Shown here piece after piece: positions 18,022-26,923 of a stretch of DNA of 64,000 nucleotides (its first letter is position 1; every line of letters begins with the position of its first letter). The DNA lies in contig JACJYG010000008.1 in the NCBI GenBank assembly GCA_020636215.1, positions 103,501 through 167,500 of the forward strand, read 5' to 3'. A program made the position numbers and the translations under genes. The notes beneath the pieces were generated by a model. It worked only from the letters and a program-made list of their open reading frames with translations, was not told where the DNA came from and searched no databases. The DNA comes from Lewinellaceae bacterium (lineage in GTDB: Bacteria; Bacteroidota; Bacteroidia; Chitinophagales; Saprospiraceae).

Positions 18022-18108
18022 AACCCCGCTTGATATTCTTAAGTTGACGACATTGCACCGCGCCTACCCTCTTCACTCGGCCGGAAAAGGCCCCTTTGGC
18101 TATGATTA

Positions 18109-19323
18109 TTAATGGCTCGGCTTCTTGTCTGCCGGTGCGGAAGCATGAAAATCCCTGCCTATGCGTTCCGCATAATTGTTGAGCAACTCCAACACCCGCT
18201 CTCGCGTCGCAGATTTCACGATCAGCCCAATATGGTGGTCTTTCCGGAGGCGCCATGCAATTTCCGGATCGTTGAAGGAAGAATCATCAGGATGCTGAAA
18301 ACGAGAAAGAGAAACGATGATGCCGGCATAATCCTGTCGAACTGAAGGAAGTTGGTAAGATTCCCGCCTCGCTATGGCATTTTCCAATTTCGCCCATTCA
18401 CTCCACAAATTAATGCCCGAGGATATCTCCACCATTTCCGCCAGGTGAGCGCCGCCCACACGGGAAGATGTTTCCAGGAAATAGAATTGCCCGTCCTCCT
18501 GGCACTTAATGAACTCGGTATGGGATGCGCTGAACTGCATGCCAAAGGCTTTCATGACATCAGCATTTAGTTTTTGCAGGGCCTTGTCCTCTTCACTACC
18601 AAAGGAAATGATGTGGGAGCGAAAGATCCCTCCCCCGTGGGCTACTTCCAAAGGCGTATTCAAATACCGGGACACCCGGCAGAAGAGCACCTTTCCGCCA
18701 ACAGTCAGGGCATCGGCATGGTACACATCTCCGGGCTTGAACTGTTCGATCAGATAGCGATGCCGGTCTTCCCCCAGGCCTTCCAGCACCTGCCAGAGTT
18801 CTTCTACACTGTGAACTTTTTTAATGCCCGTAGCGGAGGCTTCCGCCCGGGGTTTGACGACCCAGGGAGGGCTGTTGCGCAATGTATATTGATTGATCGC
18901 CTCATCATTGAACAGCGCGCTAAATGATGGTACAGGAATGCCGGCTTCCGCTGCCTTGGTGCGCATGGCCAGCTTATCGCGGAAGTAGCGGCCAGTCGTC
19001 TGGCCCATTCCCGGAATGCGGAATTGCTCCCGGAGAAAAGTAGCTTTCTCAACATCAAAGTCGTCCAGAGCCACAATGCGGTCGACCTTCCGGCTGCGCA
19101 ACAGCCAGGCAGTGCCTTCCGCTAGCTTCGCCAGGTTTTCCGGACTGTTGTCATCGGATTCGATGTAGAAAAACTCATCAACCGATTCGCGGGGCCATGG
19201 CTCATGTTCGAGCACCTTCCTGGTAACCAGGTAAACGATATTGCCGGCTTGCTTACAGGCGCGCAGAAAGTCCTGTCCTTTAAAATAAGTCGATATGCAG
19301 AGGAATGTTAAGGGTTGCGACAT
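18109..19323 (-). CDS. ATP-grasp domain ligase of unknown substrate
   Basis: A cytoplasmic protein of 404 residues with the ATP-grasp architecture: an N-terminal Rossmann-like pre-grasp part (about 1-110), then nucleotide-binding strands with WVVKPRAEASATGIKKV (about 153-169, probable ATP-binding Lys), YLIEQF and, near the C-terminus, FYFLETSSRVGGAHLAEM with the metal-binding Glu and the catalytic Arg/Asn region. Such enzymes join a carboxylate to an amine or thiol through an acyl phosphate, as in carnosine synthase or L-amino-acid ligases. The substrate cannot be read here. It is the last gene of a - strand run after an esterase and PepA (27-base gap), a context suggesting small peptides or amino-acid derivatives. 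The MITE-like element lies just downstream. Confidence 0.85.
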   Translation of the reverse strand: MSQPLTFLCISTYFKGQDFLRACKQAGNIVYLVTRKVLEHEPWPRESVDEFFYIESDDNSPENLAKLAEGTAWLLRSRKVDRIVALDDFDVEKATFLREQFRIPGMGQTTGRYFRDKLAMRTKAAEAGIPVPSFSALFNDEAINQYTLRNSPPWVVKPRAEASATGIKKVHSVEELWQVLEGLGEDRHRYLIEQFKPGDVYHADALTVGGKVLFCRVSRYLNTPLEVAHGGGIFRSHIISFGSEEDKALQKLNADVMKAFGMQFSASHTEFIKCQEDGQFYFLETSSRVGGAHLAEMVEISSGINLWSEWAKLENAIARRESYQLPSVRQDYAGIIVSLSRFQHPDDSSFNDPEIAWRLRKDHHIGLIVKSATRERVLELLNNYAERIGRDFHASAPADKKPSH

Positions 19324-19350
19324 AGGGCGTTGGATTTTTAATGTATCACG

Positions 19351-20838
19351 TTAACTAAGCTGGCTCAGGAAATCCGTCAGCAAGCGCACTCCGTAAGCAG
19401 TGGCGCTTTTTTGGGATGCGAATTCTGAATCGTTAAAGGCGACTCCGGCAATGTCGAGATGGGCCCATGCAGGATGCCCTTCTATGAAAGCCTCCAGAAA
19501 CTTGGCCGCACCGATAGCGCCGGCCATGGGTTTTCCACTATAGTTGCGCACGTCCGCCACATCAGATTTGATGTCGTCTTTGTACAAATCCCAGATCGGT
19601 AAACGCCACAGGCGTTCACCGGTGCGTTCGCTGGCCTGATACAGTTGAGCGGCCAACTCGTCATTATTGCTGAACAGGCCGGCTGCGTGATATCCAAAAG
19701 TTCGCACCGTACTTCCCGTAAGAGTGGCCAGGTCGATGAGGAGATCCGGGTGAAAATTCCGGGCCATATAGGAAAGCCCATCAGCCAGAATGAGGCGCCC
19801 TTCCGCATCCGTATCAATCACTTCGATGGTTTTACCACTATAGGAGTTGATGACATCACTGGGCTTCAGGGAGCAGGCATCGACACTGTTGTCGGTGGCT
19901 GGTACAATACCGATAAGGTGCACGGGGAGCTGGAGCTTGGCGGCCATTTCTAGCGCACCGAAGACAGCAGCAGCGCCGCCCATGTCACTTTTCATATAAT
20001 GCATATTGGCCGAGGGCTTGATCGACAAGCCTCCGGTGTCGAAGGTAACGCCCTTCCCGACCAGGCCAACTTTCTTCCGCGGCTTTCCGACGGATTCCGG
20101 CGGCTGGTATTCCATAATAATGAAGGCCGCAGGGTCTTCACTACCGCGGTTTACAGCAAGCAGCGCATGCAGGCCGGTAGCCTCAATTTGAGCTTTTTGC
20201 ATAACCTCCACCTTGAAGCCATAGGCCCTGCCGGATTCCACGGCCCACTGCGCCAGGCTTTCCGGATTTTTTTTGTTGCTCGGGGCATTCACCAGGTCGA
20301 ATATGCGCATTTGTGTTTGGGCCATTTCCCGGCCCCGGGCAGCGGCATCCAGGCAGGGCGTTTTATGCCCTTCTTCCGCCAGTATCTGCACCATCACATC
20401 AGGCTGGGCCAGCGGATGTGGTGTTCCATTGTCCTTGTTTTTGAAACGTCCAATGGAATAGGCGCCAAGCAACAGGCCATTGATCGCTGCTTCTACCCAG
20501 GAAGCAGCTTCGCCGCTGAGATTGCCATGCAGAAGGCTGATGGCAATCGGCGTCGCCATTTTTTGCCGATATTTATGAGAAAAAGAACGGAAAGCTTTCA
20601 GCACTTCAGAGAAGGCGGGATTCTTGCCCAAGCCCAACAAATAAAAACGGCGTTCCTGTTGGTACAGAATTTGCACTTCCCCCTGCTCCGCTTTGAAATC
20701 CTGCCGCAGCAGTCTTGCAGCCTGCCCAGTTTCGGCAGCAAGAAAATTCAGAGCAGGATCCAGGGAGTCGCCAGCTGCCACCGGGATAAGAACAGCAGCT
20801 GGCAGGCTTTTCAGGGTCGTTGAAAATGTTATTACCAT
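19351..20838 (-). CDS. pepA: Leucyl aminopeptidase (M17 family)
   Basis: Dizinc or dimanganese cytosolic aminopeptidase that releases N-terminal residues from peptides. The 495 residues fit the M17 family, with an N-terminal macro-like domain (about 1-170). Catalytic and metal residues are visible: Lys262 and Asp267 in VGKGVTFDTGG, Lys274, Asp285 in DMGGAA, and Asp344, Glu346 and Arg348 in DTDAEGRLIL. It starts 3 bases after the esterase stop codon and is followed by the ATP-grasp gene, so the three form an operon. The protein probably forms a hexamer, as the family does. Confidence 0.95.
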   Translation of the reverse strand: MVITFSTTLKSLPAAVLIPVAAGDSLDPALNFLAAETGQAARLLRQDFKAEQGEVQILYQQERRFYLLGLGKNPAFSEVLKAFRSFSHKYRQKMATPIAISLLHGNLSGEAASWVEAAINGLLLGAYSIGRFKNKDNGTPHPLAQPDVMVQILAEEGHKTPCLDAAARGREMAQTQMRIFDLVNAPSNKKNPESLAQWAVESGRAYGFKVEVMQKAQIEATGLHALLAVNRGSEDPAAFIIMEYQPPESVGKPRKKVGLVGKGVTFDTGGLSIKPSANMHYMKSDMGGAAAVFGALEMAAKLQLPVHLIGIVPATDNSVDACSLKPSDVINSYSGKTIEVIDTDAEGRLILADGLSYMARNFHPDLLIDLATLTGSTVRTFGYHAAGLFSNNDELAAQLYQASERTGERLWRLPIWDLYKDDIKSDVADVRNYSGKPMAGAIGAAKFLEAFIEGHPAWAHLDIAGVAFNDSEFASQKSATAYGVRLLTDFLSQLS

Positions 20839-20841
20839 TAC

Positions 20842-22002
20842 TCAGGCTTCTTTTTTTTGAAAAAACAGCCACTCCATTGCCTTTGGAAATTCCTCTCCCC
20901 AGCGGGCCTCATTGTGCTTACCCCAAGGGTCGGTCGAGAGATTGAAGCGGATATGCGCTTTCCCCTCTTCCTCGAAGGCTTGCTTGAAACGCCTGATATT
21001 GGGGATCATATTGGCGCCTTCCTCACCGCCGCCGTAGAGATAGATATCCATATCCTGCGGTTCCTGAAAATTCAAAAAGTGGAAATGAATATGAGGCGCC
21101 ACCCAAAGCGAAGGAGAGAATATCATGAGCTTATTGTACACTTCCGGATAGATCAGGCCAGCGTAAATGCTGATCAGTGCACCCATTGAGCTGCCGCCAA
21201 TACCGGTATTCTGGCGTTCCGGAAGCGTCCGGAAGGTTTTGTCTATATAAGGTTTGAGCGTATCCGCCAGAAAGCGGACGTATTTTTTTCCCTCCCCGGT
21301 GCCCAGTTTGGTCCGGTAGGAGGGAGTAAATTCAGCAATGCGTTCTTCTTTCGCGTGGTCGATAGCTATAATAATGATATCTCCCATGCCGCGTTCGGCC
21401 ATGACCGCCAGTTTTTTATCGACAGCCCAATTGCCGAAAGGCGCGTAATCATCGAAGAGATTCTGCCCATCCTGAAGATATAAAACGGGATACCGTTTGT
21501 CCGTTTGGTAATAATTGTAGGGCAATAAGGCTGAGATGCGCCGGGTTTTGATCAATTGGGGTATCTCGAAGTGCTCGGAAATGACCTGCGGTATCGGAAG
21601 GAATTCCAACGGATAGGATCGCCCTTCCTCCATCCAGCGGGGAACGAAGTCGTGGTATTGTTCCTGCTTCAGGACATCGGCTTTGCGGTTGGGCGGAGGA
21701 TTCCCGTACTCGTCCAGTTCGGCCCAGTCCCAATCTCCACGGTGATATTTGTATTCCAACTGCCGGGGCAATAAGTATTTGTTCGGAAATTGAAATCGGT
21801 ATTCACCCGGGCCGGTTTTTTCCATCCGGAACGCCTCCTCACCAGTCCGCCATCCATTGAAATTGCCAGCGACAAATACCGGCAGGCTACTTTCAGTTGG
21901 AGTAGTCAGATGCAGCGAGAGGCTTTCCTGGCCTTTTTCGATACCTTGCGATGAGGGCATTTCCCCGGTCATAATGTGTTTTTCCTGCGCGTTGCTCCCC
22001 AT
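20842..22002 (-). CDS. Esterase with N-terminal AMPK-type carbohydrate-binding domain
   Basis: A 386-residue protein. The N-terminal part (about 25-115) looks like the CBM48/AMPK glycogen-binding fold, with FVAGNFNGW and a YKYHRGDWDWAE stretch. The C-terminal part (about 130-385) is a D-esterase/enterochelin-esterase-like alpha/beta hydrolase with the nucleophile in GGSSMGA and a probable catalytic His in WGKHNEARW. No signal peptide is seen, so it is likely cytoplasmic. I use the ATG at 22002. The open frame begins at a TTG six codons earlier, and the ATG at 21972 is also possible. It is first in the run esterase-pepA-ATP-grasp. Family members hydrolyse esters or siderophore lactones; the substrate here is unknown. 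Confidence 0.85.
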   Translation of the reverse strand: MGSNAQEKHIMTGEMPSSQGIEKGQESLSLHLTTPTESSLPVFVAGNFNGWRTGEEAFRMEKTGPGEYRFQFPNKYLLPRQLEYKYHRGDWDWAELDEYGNPPPNRKADVLKQEQYHDFVPRWMEEGRSYPLEFLPIPQVISEHFEIPQLIKTRRISALLPYNYYQTDKRYPVLYLQDGQNLFDDYAPFGNWAVDKKLAVMAERGMGDIIIIAIDHAKEERIAEFTPSYRTKLGTGEGKKYVRFLADTLKPYIDKTFRTLPERQNTGIGGSSMGALISIYAGLIYPEVYNKLMIFSPSLWVAPHIHFHFLNFQEPQDMDIYLYGGGEEGANMIPNIRRFKQAFEEEGKAHIRFNLSTDPWGKHNEARWGEEFPKAMEWLFFQKKEA

Positions 22003-22560
22003 GATTTTCAAAAGGAACAAGAAACAGGGCTTAATCTATAAGAATTTCAATAATACGCTCCTAATCAGCGGATATATAAAGCTATTGCATACACCTGGAA
22101 TTGGGTGTTTCAAAAGTCTACAAAATTACGAAAATATAGCATGGAAAAACTAGTTTTACCTAAGCGCATATTTGAAGCTTGCTCCTATTGCAAATCAAGG
22201 ACATATGACCCCCGCTTGGAATCGGGGCAGGCTCTGACGTCACTTTTGATTGCTTATTTGGCCCGCCAAACGCGCAAAAAAGCCAAACCAGAGCCACAAC
22301 TCATTGGTTATCAAAACAAAAAAACTCTAACCCAGGTAAACGGTTGAATTATAATATGGCTATATCCTTGGCCACACCTCTCCGGCAACAATATTACAAT
22401 AGCTATATTACCACATTGGCCCTCCAAAGGGGCCTATTCACATATTTAGCCTGATATTTCCTTGAAAATTTGGCGCCAAATTCAGATATTTAGTAGGGAA
22501 AGGAAGCAACCTTTGTAAAAAGGGCCTGTCCTTTTTTTGGAAATATACACCCGGCTAAAA
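22003..22560. other. AT-rich intergenic region with a palindrome and probable promoters
   Basis: This stretch separates the divergent esterase operon and the response-regulator gene. Only a weak open frame (22105-22347, + strand) without family character is present, and I do not annotate it. Two features stand out: the 16-bp palindrome at 22467-22482 and a near-consensus -7 box AACCTTTG (22508-22515) some 45 bases before the regulator start. Confidence 0.5.
22467..22482. promoter_or_regulatory. 16-bp perfect palindrome, candidate operator
   Basis: AATTTGGCGCCAAATT is a perfect palindrome centred about 34 bases upstream of the near-consensus -7 box AACCTTTG and about 87 bases upstream of the response-regulator ATG. 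Its symmetry and position suit binding by a dimeric regulator, possibly the LuxR-type protein encoded next. Function is inferred. Confidence 0.45.
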
Positions 22561-23184
22561 ATGATAACTGTAGCAATTGTTGATGCACAGCGCCATACGC
22601 GCGAGGGCGTACAACGCCTTGTCGATGCTTCAGATGGCCTCAGCTGTTTCGGTGCTTATGCTGATGGACATTCCGCCTTCGAGGCTTTTGAGCGCCAATC
22701 ACCAGATATAGTGTTGGTGGAAGCGGAACTACCCGATATGAGTGGCTATGAATTTATTCGCCGGCTGCTCTACAAAACACCAGATACAGAAGTACTGATC
22801 TTCACGGAAGTAATAGAAGAAGAAGATATCTTCCAAAGCTTCAGAGCCGGCGCCACCGGTTACCTTTCCAAAAAAATATCCCCTTCAGATTTACTGCAAT
22901 CCATTCGCGAGGCCTACAATGGCGGCGCCCCTATGACCCCGGAGGTAGCACGGCATGTAGTGACTTCTTTTCGGCATGATGCGAAACAACTACCTTCCCT
23001 TTCTCAGCGCGAATACGATGTGCTGGCCCTACTTTGTAAAGGGTATAGCTCCCGCAAGATCGGTGAACGTCTTTTTGTCAGTTCCAACACGGTGCGTTTT
23101 CACCTCAAGAACATCTACCGAAAGCTAAAAGTCAGTTCCCGCCATGAAGCAGTTGCCATGGTAGCCAAAGAGGGTATGTTATGA
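22561..23184 (+). CDS. NarL/LuxR-type regulator with atypical receiver (Glu for phospho-Asp)
   Basis: A 207-residue transcription factor. The receiver-like domain (1-120) has VDAQ where the acidic pair is normally DD, and Glu54 in LVEAELPDMSG where the phospho-accepting Asp should be. Thr82 and Lys104 or Lys105 are kept. The C-terminal LuxR-type helix-turn-helix (about 143-207) is complete: LSQREYDVLALLCKGYSSRKIG followed by VSSNTVRFHLKNIYRKLKV. I start at the ATG at 22561 because an upstream TTG adds residues outside the domain. Glu at this site often mimics the phosphorylated state, so activity may not depend on a kinase. No kinase is nearby. It lies upstream of the SusC/SusD genes, which it may regulate. 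Confidence 0.9.
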   Translation: MITVAIVDAQRHTREGVQRLVDASDGLSCFGAYADGHSAFEAFERQSPDIVLVEAELPDMSGYEFIRRLLYKTPDTEVLIFTEVIEEEDIFQSFRAGATGYLSKKISPSDLLQSIREAYNGGAPMTPEVARHVVTSFRHDAKQLPSLSQREYDVLALLCKGYSSRKIGERLFVSSNTVRFHLKNIYRKLKVSSRHEAVAMVAKEGML

Positions 23185-23248
23185 GTGGCCATACATTCCC
23201 TCCCTGACCCAAAACCAATGTGAGTTTTTTCATACTAATCTGTTTTCT

Positions 23249-23281
23249 GTTGCCGTACTCCGTTGTGCGGCAACTTTTTTT
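23249..23281 (+). terminator. Intrinsic terminator of the regulator gene
   Basis: Stem GTTGCCG/CGGCAAC (23249-23255 with 23268-23274), a 12-base loop and seven following T residues, starting 65 bases after the regulator stop. This separates the regulator transcript from susC. Confidence 0.85.
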
Positions 23282-23328
23282 GTAAAAAACTACCCGTTTG
23301 TGTAGGTGAAATAGCCCCAAGCCCGCCT

Positions 23329-23336
23329 TACCTTTG
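23329..23336 (+). promoter_or_regulatory. Candidate -7 box upstream of susC
   Basis: TACCTTTG matches TAnnTTTG exactly. It lies after the regulator terminator and about 210 bases before the susC start, giving a long leader. The nearest TTG upstream is 28 bases away, longer than usual for a -33 element. Confidence 0.4.
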
Positions 23337-23548
23337 GAATGCCTATTTTTATAAAGTATTATCAATACCCGCCTTTACATCAAACTCGCCTGCCGAGGAA
23401 GCGTTACCCGGCCGCTATTCGTTTTGTTTAATGATACTTCCCAAACAGTACAACATTGAAGACCGGTAATCCCTGAACGTATCTGTTGTTTCACCGGCAC
23501 TTAATTAATAACGCTATACTCGATTATTCCTAATCAAAAAACTGCATC

Positions 23549-26500
23549 ATGAAGAGACTTTTATTGGTTCTGCCAATGGTGCTGTTCGCCTTCACCCTGG
23601 TGTTGGCGCAGCGCACCGTAACAGGTACAGTAACCGACGAAGAAGGTACGCCATTAATTGGCGCCAGTGTATTGGTCAAGGGAACGACCTCCGGCACCGT
23701 AACCGACATCGACGGGAACTACTCCCTGCGTGTTCCGGACGGGAGCAACACCCTTGTCTTCAGTTATACTGGCTACACCAGCAGAGACGTAGAAATTGGC
23801 GCATCCAATGTGTTGGATGTATCCCTCAGCCAGTCTGCCGAGCTACTTGACGAAGTAGTGGTAACGGCTCTGGGTTTTGAGACCAAACGCTCCAAGGTTG
23901 GGGTCGCCTCCTCAACGGTAGAAGGCGGCGCCCTGGTAAGGTCCGGCGAAGTCGGCCTGATCAACAGCTTGGCCGGTAAATCCGCCGGTGTCAACATCGT
24001 TTCCTCCTCCGGTGACCCGGGAGCAGGCGCCCGGATCATTATCCGTGGCGCAACCTCCATTACAGGCGATCTGCAACCACTGATCGTAGTCGATGGGGTG
24101 CCCATCTTTAACGACTCCTACTACGGCGAAGCCTTTGGTGGCCAGGCTCGTGGCAACTCCGGTAGCCTTGGCTCCGGCGGGGGGGTAACCCAGCAATCGC
24201 GCCTCAACGACATCAACCCGGAAGATATCGCCAGCGTGGAAGTACTGCGTGGCGCTTCCGCTGCTGCCGTCTGGGGTTCGCGTGCCGCCAACGGCGTGAT
24301 CGTGATCACGACCAAGAAGGGCAAGTACAACCGCCAGAAAGACTGGACCGTGAATTTCAACAGCTCGGTGGCGTTTGACCAGATCAACCAGGAAGTTCCA
24401 CTGACCGATGCCTACGGCGGCGGGATCAACGGCCAGTTCCAGTTTCAACCCTCCGGTGGCCTTTCCTGGGGCGACCGCGTGGCCGACCGCACGGGTGGTG
24501 CGGACGCCTACATCACCGATCCGAACGCGGCCGGTTATGCCGGTTATTTTGAACTGGCGGATGGTACGCGCTACTATGCCCTTGCCAACGGTACAACCGC
24601 CAATCCGCATGGTGGCAAAAACAGCCGGGAGGTTTACAGCCCTTATGATTTCCTCTTCCAAACGGGTACGACCGTCTCCAATTCGCTGGGCATCAGCTCC
24701 GGTACAGATAAGGGCTCGGTTTATTTCAGCATTGCTAACCTGCAACAGGAAGGTGTTATAAAAGCTGGTAGTGATTATGACCGCACTACGGCCCGCCTGA
24801 ATGCCACCCGCCGTTTGGGCGACAAGTTTGCCATTGACGCCAATATGGGCTATACCTACTCCAAATCCAACCGGGTACAAATGGGCTCCAACCTGAACGG
24901 CCTTTTCCTGGGTGGCCTGCGTAGCTCCATCGACTTCAATGACGATGACTATGTCGGTACCTATGTGAACGCAACAGGGCAGGAATTCCCCAATCGCCAG
25001 CGCGCCTACCGCAATCCGCTGGGCGCCAGCACCAACTCCATCTATGACAACCCGGTCTGGATGATCAACAACATTGAAAGTACGACCAAGGTCAACCGCT
25101 TCCTGGGCAAACTGGAGTTGCGCTATGAACCCACCAACTGGCTGAACTTCACGGCTCGCGGTGGTTTGGATACCTACACGGATGAACGCGAAGATATCTA
25201 TCCGGTGATCTCCTCCGGCACCAACAACGGTGGCCGTTTCACCAAAGAGGCCATCACCCGCACGCAGATCAATACCGACTTTATCGCCCGTGCCCGTTTC
25301 GACCTGGCGGACCAGATCGCCCTGGGCGCTTTGGTTGGTGTCGGTGTCAACGAGCAGCGCCTGGATGATGTGGGCGCCAACTCCCGTTCGTTTATCAACC
25401 CCCTGTCTCCGCCGCAATTGAACAACGCGACGAACTTTGAACTCTTCAACCGCGAAGAAGTAACCCGTACCGCAGGGGTATACGCTACTTTAGGCTTCGA
25501 ATTTTACAATCAATTGTACGTCAACCTCTCTGCCCGAAACGACTGGTTATCTACGCTGCCGGTTGATGACAACTCTGTCTTCTACCCAGCAGCCGACGTA
25601 GCCTGGCAGTTCAGCAAGTTGCTGTCCAGCCGCGATATCCTGTCTTCCGGCCGTGTACGCGCCGGTTACGGACAGGTAGGCCGTGGCCCGGATCCTTACC
25701 TGACCGGAATTGACTTTTACGCACCTACCGCTGCCAACACCGGTTTCGGGGAAGGCTGGGGCCCGGGTGTAAACCCCGGAGCCTATGGCGGAGCTTTTGC
25801 ACAAAGCACCATTGCCGGTAACCCGAATATCAAGCCGGAGATCAAGACCGAGATCGAAGGCGGCCTTGACCTGGGTTTTGTCAAAGACCGCATCAATCTT
25901 GGCTTCACCTACTATACCAATACCACCGATGACTTGATCATCTCTGTGGTACAGCCCTCTTCCACCGGCTTTACCTCTCAGATCGCCAACGCGGCAACTA
26001 TTGAGAACAAGGGTATTGAACTGGAAGTAGACTTCGGCATCATTGACAACAATGACCTGAAATTCAACATTTACGGAAACTTCACACGCAACCGCAACGA
26101 GGTGACGGAAATGGTGGGTACCGAATCCCTCTTCCTGGCCGGCTTCTCGGGTGGTAGCTCCCGCGCAGTAGTGGGTGAACAGCTTGGCGTACTCTTTGCC
26201 GGCACCTGGGCTCGCGATGCGAGCGGCAATCTCGACCTCGATGAGAACGGCTTCCCGCAATTGGGCGCTACTTCCGGTGTAATCGGTGACCCGAACCCCG
26301 ACTGGAGAGCCGGTGTGGGAGGTTTGCTGAACTACAAAGGCTTCAGCCTGAACTTCTTGTTCGACCACAGTGAAGGCGGCGATATCTGGAATGGCACCCG
26401 CGGCGCCCTGGCATACTTCGGCCGGGCCGAATCTACAGGCGTAACGACAACGCTGACCTCCGATCAAGCCAATAACCTGAAAATATTCACGGGTAAAACA

Positions 26501-26902
26501 GTGGCCGAACAATATCCTTTCTGGCAAAATTCTGATGGTTCCTACACCGTGCGCGGAGAGATCAAGGATTATGGTGCAGGCCAGGTATTTATAGATGAGC
26601 AGTTTTACCGCACGGGCCCTGGTTCTGGTTTTACCGGCCCGGAAGAAGCATTTGTAGAAGACGCCACCTGGACGCGCCTGCGCGAAGTGACGCTGTCCTA
26701 CAACTTCGGCAACAACCTGACCAACTGGCTGCGCGGCGCTTCCTTGTCCCTTACCGGCCGCAACTTGTTCCTATGGACGGACTATCAGGGCAACGACCCG
26801 GATACCAACCTGACCGGCGCCGGCCAGAATGGCTTTGGCCTGGACTACTTCAACAACCCCGGTACGCGTACTTACAAGGTGACGCTCAACCTCAATTTCT
26901 AA
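23549..26902 (+). CDS. SusC/RagA-family TonB-linked outer-membrane transporter
   Basis: An outer-membrane importer of 1117 residues. The signal peptide (about 1-20, ending VLAQ) is followed by a carboxypeptidase-regulatory-like domain (about 22-100; VTGTVTDEEGTPLIGASVLVKG), then the TonB-box-like DEVVVTALGFE (about 101-111). The plug (about 112-260) carries the family signatures IIIRGATSI and VDGVPIFND and ends near GVIVITTKKG. A 22-strand-type barrel fills the rest to a C-terminal KVTLNLNF ending in Phe. It forms a lidded channel with the SusD protein encoded 21 bases downstream and imports oligosaccharides or peptides using TonB energy. No glycosidase is nearby, so the substrate is open. 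Confidence 0.96.
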   Translation: MKRLLLVLPMVLFAFTLVLAQRTVTGTVTDEEGTPLIGASVLVKGTTSGTVTDIDGNYSLRVPDGSNTLVFSYTGYTSRDVEIGASNVLDVSLSQSAELLDEVVVTALGFETKRSKVGVASSTVEGGALVRSGEVGLINSLAGKSAGVNIVSSSGDPGAGARIIIRGATSITGDLQPLIVVDGVPIFNDSYYGEAFGGQARGNSGSLGSGGGVTQQSRLNDINPEDIASVEVLRGASAAAVWGSRAANGVIVITTKKGKYNRQKDWTVNFNSSVAFDQINQEVPLTDAYGGGINGQFQFQPSGGLSWGDRVADRTGGADAYITDPNAAGYAGYFELADGTRYYALANGTTANPHGGKNSREVYSPYDFLFQTGTTVSNSLGISSGTDKGSVYFSIANLQQEGVIKAGSDYDRTTARLNATRRLGDKFAIDANMGYTYSKSNRVQMGSNLNGLFLGGLRSSIDFNDDDYVGTYVNATGQEFPNRQRAYRNPLGASTNSIYDNPVWMINNIESTTKVNRFLGKLELRYEPTNWLNFTARGGLDTYTDEREDIYPVISSGTNNGGRFTKEAITRTQINTDFIARARFDLADQIALGALVGVGVNEQRLDDVGANSRSFINPLSPPQLNNATNFELFNREEVTRTAGVYATLGFEFYNQLYVNLSARNDWLSTLPVDDNSVFYPAADVAWQFSKLLSSRDILSSGRVRAGYGQVGRGPDPYLTGIDFYAPTAANTGFGEGWGPGVNPGAYGGAFAQSTIAGNPNIKPEIKTEIEGGLDLGFVKDRINLGFTYYTNTTDDLIISVVQPSSTGFTSQIANAATIENKGIELEVDFGIIDNNDLKFNIYGNFTRNRNEVTEMVGTESLFLAGFSGGSSRAVVGEQLGVLFAGTWARDASGNLDLDENGFPQLGATSGVIGDPNPDWRAGVGGLLNYKGFSLNFLFDHSEGGDIWNGTRGALAYFGRAESTGVTTTLTSDQANNLKIFTGKTVAEQYPFWQNSDGSYTVRGEIKDYGAGQVFIDEQFYRTGPGSGFTGPEEAFVEDATWTRLREVTLSYNFGNNLTNWLRGASLSLTGRNLFLWTDYQGNDPDTNLTGAGQNGFGLDYFNNPGTRTYKVTLNLNF

Positions 26903-26923
26903 TCACAAAAATTGAAACGAGTT

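Larger units (their letters stand above)
17900..18066. mobile_element. 145-bp MITE-like element with 11-bp target duplication
   Basis: Terminal inverted repeats CAATGGCATCAACTTAAG (17911-17928) and the complement of 18038-18055 match at 16 of 18 bases. Both ends are flanked by the identical 11-mer caccgcgccta (17900-17910 and 18056-18066), a probable target-site duplication. The interior has two perfect 12-bp hairpins and no coding capacity. It looks like a non-autonomous element mobilised in trans. No transposase gene is in the window. The family is not certain; a long duplication of this size is typical of IS4-like transposases. Confidence 0.8.

Noticed and set aside
22105..22347. 80-codon open frame upstream of the pseudo-receiver gene
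   Set aside because: The composition is not protein-like, there is no family resemblance and it lies in an AT-rich promoter region.
23912..25417. 501-codon - strand frame opposite susC
   Set aside because: It is a shadow frame over the SusC plug and barrel. The + strand protein carries the full family signatures.
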